Of a stretch of 16,161 nucleotides of DNA, positions 13,330 through 16,161 are shown piece by piece. The first letter of the stretch is position 1. Each line of letters starts with the position of its first letter. A program made the position numbers and the translations under genes. This DNA comes from Lawsonibacter sp. (GTDB lineage: Bacteria > Bacillota > Clostridia > Oscillospirales > Oscillospiraceae). The DNA is taken from assembly GCA_020025455.1 (NCBI GenBank), contig JAHHSC010000024.1:1-16161 (forward strand). The letters run 5' to 3'. A model generated the notes under the pieces. The model had not been told where the DNA came from. It saw only the letters and a program-made list of their open reading frames with translations, and searched no databases.

Positions 13330-14847
13330 ATGTTATGTTCAGTTCCGTCGCTGGGGCTCCACGGAGTGTCCGGCTATCTGGTGACCACCGAATGTGACCT
13401 GTCAGGGGGGCTGCCCGCCTTCTCAGTGGTGGGTCTGCCCAGTACTGCGGTCAGCGAGGCCACAGACCGGGTCCGGGCCGCGATCAAAAACTGTGGCTTC
13501 ACCTTTCCGGTAAGCCGCATTACGGTCAATCTTGCCCCCGCCCATCTGAAAAAAGAGGGGACCCTCTACGATCTGCCCATTTTGGTGGGCATCCTGGCTG
13601 CATCCGGGCAATTGAAAATCAAAGACCAGAGCTGTGCCTTTGTAGGGGAATTGTCTCTCAGCGGTGGGCTGCGCCCCTGCGCCGGGATGCTGCCTATGGC
13701 CCTGGCTGCGAAACGCTCTGGCGTGAAGCGCCTCTATGTTCCGGTGGAGAACGCCGCTGAGGCCACCTTAGCCGAGGGGCCGGAGATCTATCCGGTCCGG
13801 GACGTGTGCCAGCTGGTCCGACACCTGAATGGGGAGGAACCGATTCAGCCGGCCGCCCACTGGACACCCGGTACTGCCGCTGCCCACTATCCGGACTTCT
13901 CGGAGGTGAAGGGGCAGGAGCAGGTGAAGCGGGCTTTGGAGATCGCGGCGGCTGGGGGGCACAGCGTGCTCATGTCCGGCCCGCCCGGGTCCGGTAAGTC
14001 CATGCTGGCCCGACGCCTGCCCGGTATCCTGCCCGATATGACCATGGAGGAGGCCCTGGAGACAACCGAGATACACTCGGTCATGGGGCTGACAAGTGCC
14101 GAGCAGCCCCTGGTGGAGCAGCGGCCTTTCCGCGCGCCCCACCATACCGTGTCCCCGATGGGCATGGCGGGCGGCGGCAGCAACCCCAAGCCGGGCGAGA
14201 TCTCCCTGGCCCACAACGGGGTGCTGTTTCTGGATGAACTGCCCGAGTTTCCCAAAGAGGTGCTGGAGGTACTGCGCCAACCCCTGGAGGATGGACAAGT
14301 CCAGATCTCCCGAGCCGCAGGCAGTGTGACATACCCATGCCGCTTTATGCTGGTGTGCGCCATGAATCCCTGTAAGTGCGGTTGGTACGGGCACCCCTCC
14401 GGCCGGTGCCGCTGTTCGGAGAGCGAGGTCAAACGGTATCTGTCCCGGCTGTCGGGCCCGCTGCTGGACCGCATTGACATCTTTGTGGAGGCTGCGGCCC
14501 TGGAATTTGACGAGCTGACCAGCCGCACCCCGGCAGAGCCGTCCGGCACCATCAAAAAGCGGGTGGACGCGGCCCGTGCCATCCAGTCCAAACGGCTGGC
14601 GGATACCGGACTTACCTGCAGCGCTCAGATGGGACAGCAGGAGCTGCGCAAGTACTGTCGGCTGAGTGAAGCCTGCGAAACGCTGATGAAGGGCGCCTTT
14701 GACAAGATGGGACTGACCCCACGGAGCTATGACCGTATTCTTCGGGTGGCCCGGACCATCGCAGACCTGGACGCCAGCGACCAGATCGAGCCATACCACC
14801 TGGCGGAGGCACTTCAGTTCCGCCCCCCGGAATATTTGCGCCGATAA
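13330..14847 (+). CDS. yifB: YifB/ComM-family Mg-chelatase-like AAA+ ATPase
   Basis: A full-length family member of 505 residues. The N-terminal Lon-protease-like (ChlI) domain contains GLPAFSVVGLP (27-37) and VNLAPAHLKKEGTLYDLPI (66-84). The AAA+ core has Walker A GPPGSGKS at 217-224, Walker B VLFLDE at 298-303, the insert motif RAPHHTVS (268-275), a four-cysteine cluster (Cys348, 350, 360, 362) and LLDRIDI (378-384). A C-terminal Mg-chelatase-type helical domain follows. In Vibrio and Haemophilus ComM is a branch-migration helicase for integrating transformed DNA; the clostridial role is not established and magnesium chelatase activity is unlikely. GAGAGGAG seven bases upstream supports the start. 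No terminator separates it from thiI, so read-through is possible. Confidence 0.95.
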   Translation: MLCSVPSLGLHGVSGYLVTTECDLSGGLPAFSVVGLPSTAVSEATDRVRAAIKNCGFTFPVSRITVNLAPAHLKKEGTLYDLPILVGILAASGQLKIKDQSCAFVGELSLSGGLRPCAGMLPMALAAKRSGVKRLYVPVENAAEATLAEGPEIYPVRDVCQLVRHLNGEEPIQPAAHWTPGTAAAHYPDFSEVKGQEQVKRALEIAAAGGHSVLMSGPPGSGKSMLARRLPGILPDMTMEEALETTEIHSVMGLTSAEQPLVEQRPFRAPHHTVSPMGMAGGGSNPKPGEISLAHNGVLFLDELPEFPKEVLEVLRQPLEDGQVQISRAAGSVTYPCRFMLVCAMNPCKCGWYGHPSGRCRCSESEVKRYLSRLSGPLLDRIDIFVEAAALEFDELTSRTPAEPSGTIKKRVDAARAIQSKRLADTGLTCSAQMGQQELRKYCRLSEACETLMKGAFDKMGLTPRSYDRILRVARTIADLDASDQIEPYHLAEALQFRPPEYLRR

Positions 14848-14848
14848 C

Positions 14849-14877
14849 TGGACAAACGGAGGAAAGTCCGGTATAAT
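14849..14877 (+). promoter_or_regulatory. Strong promoter of thiI
   Basis: TGGACA (14849-14854) and TATAAT (14872-14877) are exactly 17 bp apart, one mismatch from the sigma-A consensus. The -35 begins two bases after the yifB stop codon. Transcription would start near 14884. Confidence 0.85.
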
Positions 14878-14923
14878 TCTTCGCGTATGTTTAGTGCTAC
14901 ACGGAAAGGAAGACCGATCAGAT

Positions 14924-16090
14924 ATGAACGAAATGATCCTGCTCAAGCTGGGCGAAATGGTGCTCAAGGGCCTGAACCGCCGCAGCTTTGAAGATAAGCT
15001 CCAGGCCAACATTCACCGCCGCCTGAACAACCTGGGCCAGTTCCGGGTGTACACCCGCCAGTCCACCACCTATGTGGAGCCCATGCGCGAGGACTGCGAC
15101 ATGGACGGGGCCTGCGAGGCCATGAAGAAAGTCTTTGGCGTGGTGGGTGTGGCCCGTGCCCGTGCCTGCGAGAAGGACAAGGATGCCATCCTGGCTGCCT
15201 GCAAGGAGTACCTGGACGAGCCGCTGCGCACCGCCAGCACCTTTAAGGTGGAGACCAAGCGTGCGGATAAAACCTTCCCCATGACCTCCATCCAGACCAG
15301 CCAGTATGTGGGCGGGGAGCTGGACGAGGCCTACCCCAATCTGCAAGTGGACGTCCACAACCCTAAGCTCACCGTACACGTGGAGATCCGGGACTACGCA
15401 GCGTTCGTCTATGCGGATGCCGAGCCCGGTGCCGGCGGCCTGCCTGTGGGCATCAACGGCCGTGCCGTCTCCCTGCTGTCCGGCGGGATCGACTCCCCCG
15501 TCTCCAGCTACATGATTGCCAAGCGCGGCGTGGCTCTGGAAATGGTCCACTTTTTCTCCTACCCCTACACCTCCCCCGAGGCCAAGGAGAAGGTGCTGGA
15601 TCTGGCCCGTCTGCTGGTGCCCTGGTGCGGGCACCTGACCGTCCATGTGGTCCCCTTCACCAAAATTCAGGAGGAGCTGCGCCGCTCCTGCCCTGAGGAA
15701 CTGTTTACCATTATCATGCGCCGCTTTATGATGCGGATTTCCGAGGCTGTGGCCCAGCGCATCGGCGCCCACGCTCTGGTCACCGGCGAGTGCCTGGGGC
15801 AGGTGGCCAGCCAGACTATGGAGGCCATGAACGCCACCGGCGCCGTGGTGAGCCTGCCCGTCCTGCGCCCCTGCGTGGGTATGGATAAGGAGGAAATCGT
15901 GCAGATCGCCCGGAAGATCGGCACCTACGACACCTCCATTCTGCCCTATGAGGACTGCTGCACGGTCTTTACCCCCCGCCATCCCCGCCTGCGCCCCAGA
16001 CTGGACGAGGTGGAGCTGGCCGAGGAAAAGCTGGACATCGAAGCCATGGTCAAGGATGCCGTGGACAACATTGAGCGGATCCATCTGTAA
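14924..16090 (+). CDS. thiI: tRNA 4-thiouridine synthetase ThiI (rhodanese-less)
   Basis: Catalyses sulfur insertion to make 4-thiouridine at position 8 of tRNA; in some species it also serves thiazole synthesis for thiamine. The 388 residues match the short Firmicute form. An N-terminal ferredoxin-like domain and THUMP domain (to about 165) precede the PP-loop ATP pyrophosphatase with SLLSGGIDSPVSSY (183-196). VTGECLGQVASQT (286-298) and the PYEDCCTVFTPRHP stretch (341-354) follow; Cys345 or Cys346 is the likely sulfur-handling residue. There is no C-terminal rhodanese domain, so a cysteine desulfurase must supply sulfur directly; none is in the window. The frame is open further upstream, but MNEMILLKLGE matches the family start and follows AAAGGAAG by 11 bases. 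It has its own promoter and terminator. Confidence 0.95.
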   Translation: MNEMILLKLGEMVLKGLNRRSFEDKLQANIHRRLNNLGQFRVYTRQSTTYVEPMREDCDMDGACEAMKKVFGVVGVARARACEKDKDAILAACKEYLDEPLRTASTFKVETKRADKTFPMTSIQTSQYVGGELDEAYPNLQVDVHNPKLTVHVEIRDYAAFVYADAEPGAGGLPVGINGRAVSLLSGGIDSPVSSYMIAKRGVALEMVHFFSYPYTSPEAKEKVLDLARLLVPWCGHLTVHVVPFTKIQEELRRSCPEELFTIIMRRFMMRISEAVAQRIGAHALVTGECLGQVASQTMEAMNATGAVVSLPVLRPCVGMDKEEIVQIARKIGTYDTSILPYEDCCTVFTPRHPRLRPRLDEVELAEEKLDIEAMVKDAVDNIERIHL

Positions 16091-16095
16091 AAAGC

Positions 16096-16130
16096 AAAAA
16101 ACAGCGAAGCCGACGGCTTCGCTGTTTTTT
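16096..16130 (+). terminator. Intrinsic terminator of thiI
   Basis: A perfect 16-bp stem (16096-16111 with 16115-16130, GAC loop) ending in six T begins five bases after the thiI stop codon. The A-rich left arm makes it usable from the opposite strand as well. Confidence 0.95.
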
Positions 16131-16153
16131 ATGCGTCAAAGCCTGGTCTCCAG

Positions 16154-16159
16154 AGGAGG
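16154..16159 (+). promoter_or_regulatory. Possible ribosome binding site of a gene starting beyond the window
   Basis: AGGAGG, a full Shine-Dalgarno match, lies at the right edge in otherwise non-coding sequence. A plus-strand start codon would fall just outside the window. This cannot be confirmed here. Confidence 0.25.
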
Positions 16160-16161
16160 GA

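Noticed and set aside
13330..14847. Magnesium chelatase for chlorophyll synthesis
   Set aside because: The N-terminal Lon-like domain and overall layout are those of YifB/ComM. No other chelatase or tetrapyrrole genes are present.
14918..16084. A 388-codon minus-strand frame opposite thiI
   Set aside because: Antisense shadow of thiI with a compositionally biased product and no ribosome binding site.
1..16161. Mobile element, prophage or defence island
   Set aside because: No transposase, integrase, recombinase, phage structural gene, toxin-antitoxin pair, restriction gene or flanking direct repeat was seen. Composition and ribosome binding sites are uniform across the genes.

Overview
The window (16.2 kb, GC-rich, about 60% by eye) looks like chromosomal DNA of a high-GC, anaerobic, gut-type member of the Clostridia, probably Oscillospirales. 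This is an inference from gene content: a two-subunit iron-sulfur serine dehydratase (sdaAB-sdaAA), an S-layer-homology (SLH) anchored C69 peptidase, AGGAGG-type ribosome binding sites throughout, an HD-domain CCA-adding enzyme, a rhodanese-less ThiI, and an MBOAT/DHHW/DUF4358 cell-envelope cluster. No tRNA, rRNA, insertion sequence, integrase or CRISPR array was seen.

Layout, left to right. (1) 5-1656, minus strand: serine deamination operon sdaAB-sdaAA ending in a strong hairpin terminator. (2) 1657-2018: a 362-bp divergent intergenic region with an outward promoter on each side, a perfect 12-bp palindrome next to the sda promoter, and a roughly 120-nt leader for the next gene. (3) 2019-4157, plus strand: a secreted C69 (PepD-like) Ntn-hydrolase with three SLH repeats, followed by several hairpins and a shared terminator. 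(4) 4433-7512: a divergent locus with an HSL-type esterase (minus), a condensation-domain-like HxxxD acyltransferase (plus) and a six-helix membrane protein with an N-terminal zinc ribbon (plus). I regard this as the most likely under-described system in the window. (5) 7546-8859, minus: cca. (6) 8956-13060, minus: apparent four-gene envelope operon in transcription order: Big2+DUF4358 lipoprotein, short DUF4358 lipoprotein, MBOAT O-acyltransferase, DHHW/SGNH-like protein. A hairpin with a U-tract sits directly in front of the MBOAT ribosome binding site, so the acyltransferase pair appears to depend on read-through. (7) 13330-16090, plus: yifB/comM-like AAA+ protein, then thiI with its own near-consensus promoter, then a strong terminator.

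How the genes work together. The sda pair makes one enzyme (L-serine to pyruvate plus ammonia). The MBOAT and DHHW proteins probably move acyl (usually acetyl) groups across the membrane onto an extracellular polymer, with two paralogous surface lipoproteins of unknown role. The esterase/acyltransferase/zinc-ribbon trio is inferred to act on an acyl ester or lipid substrate. cca and thiI are tRNA maturation genes. All family names come from motif recognition alone; no database search was run.
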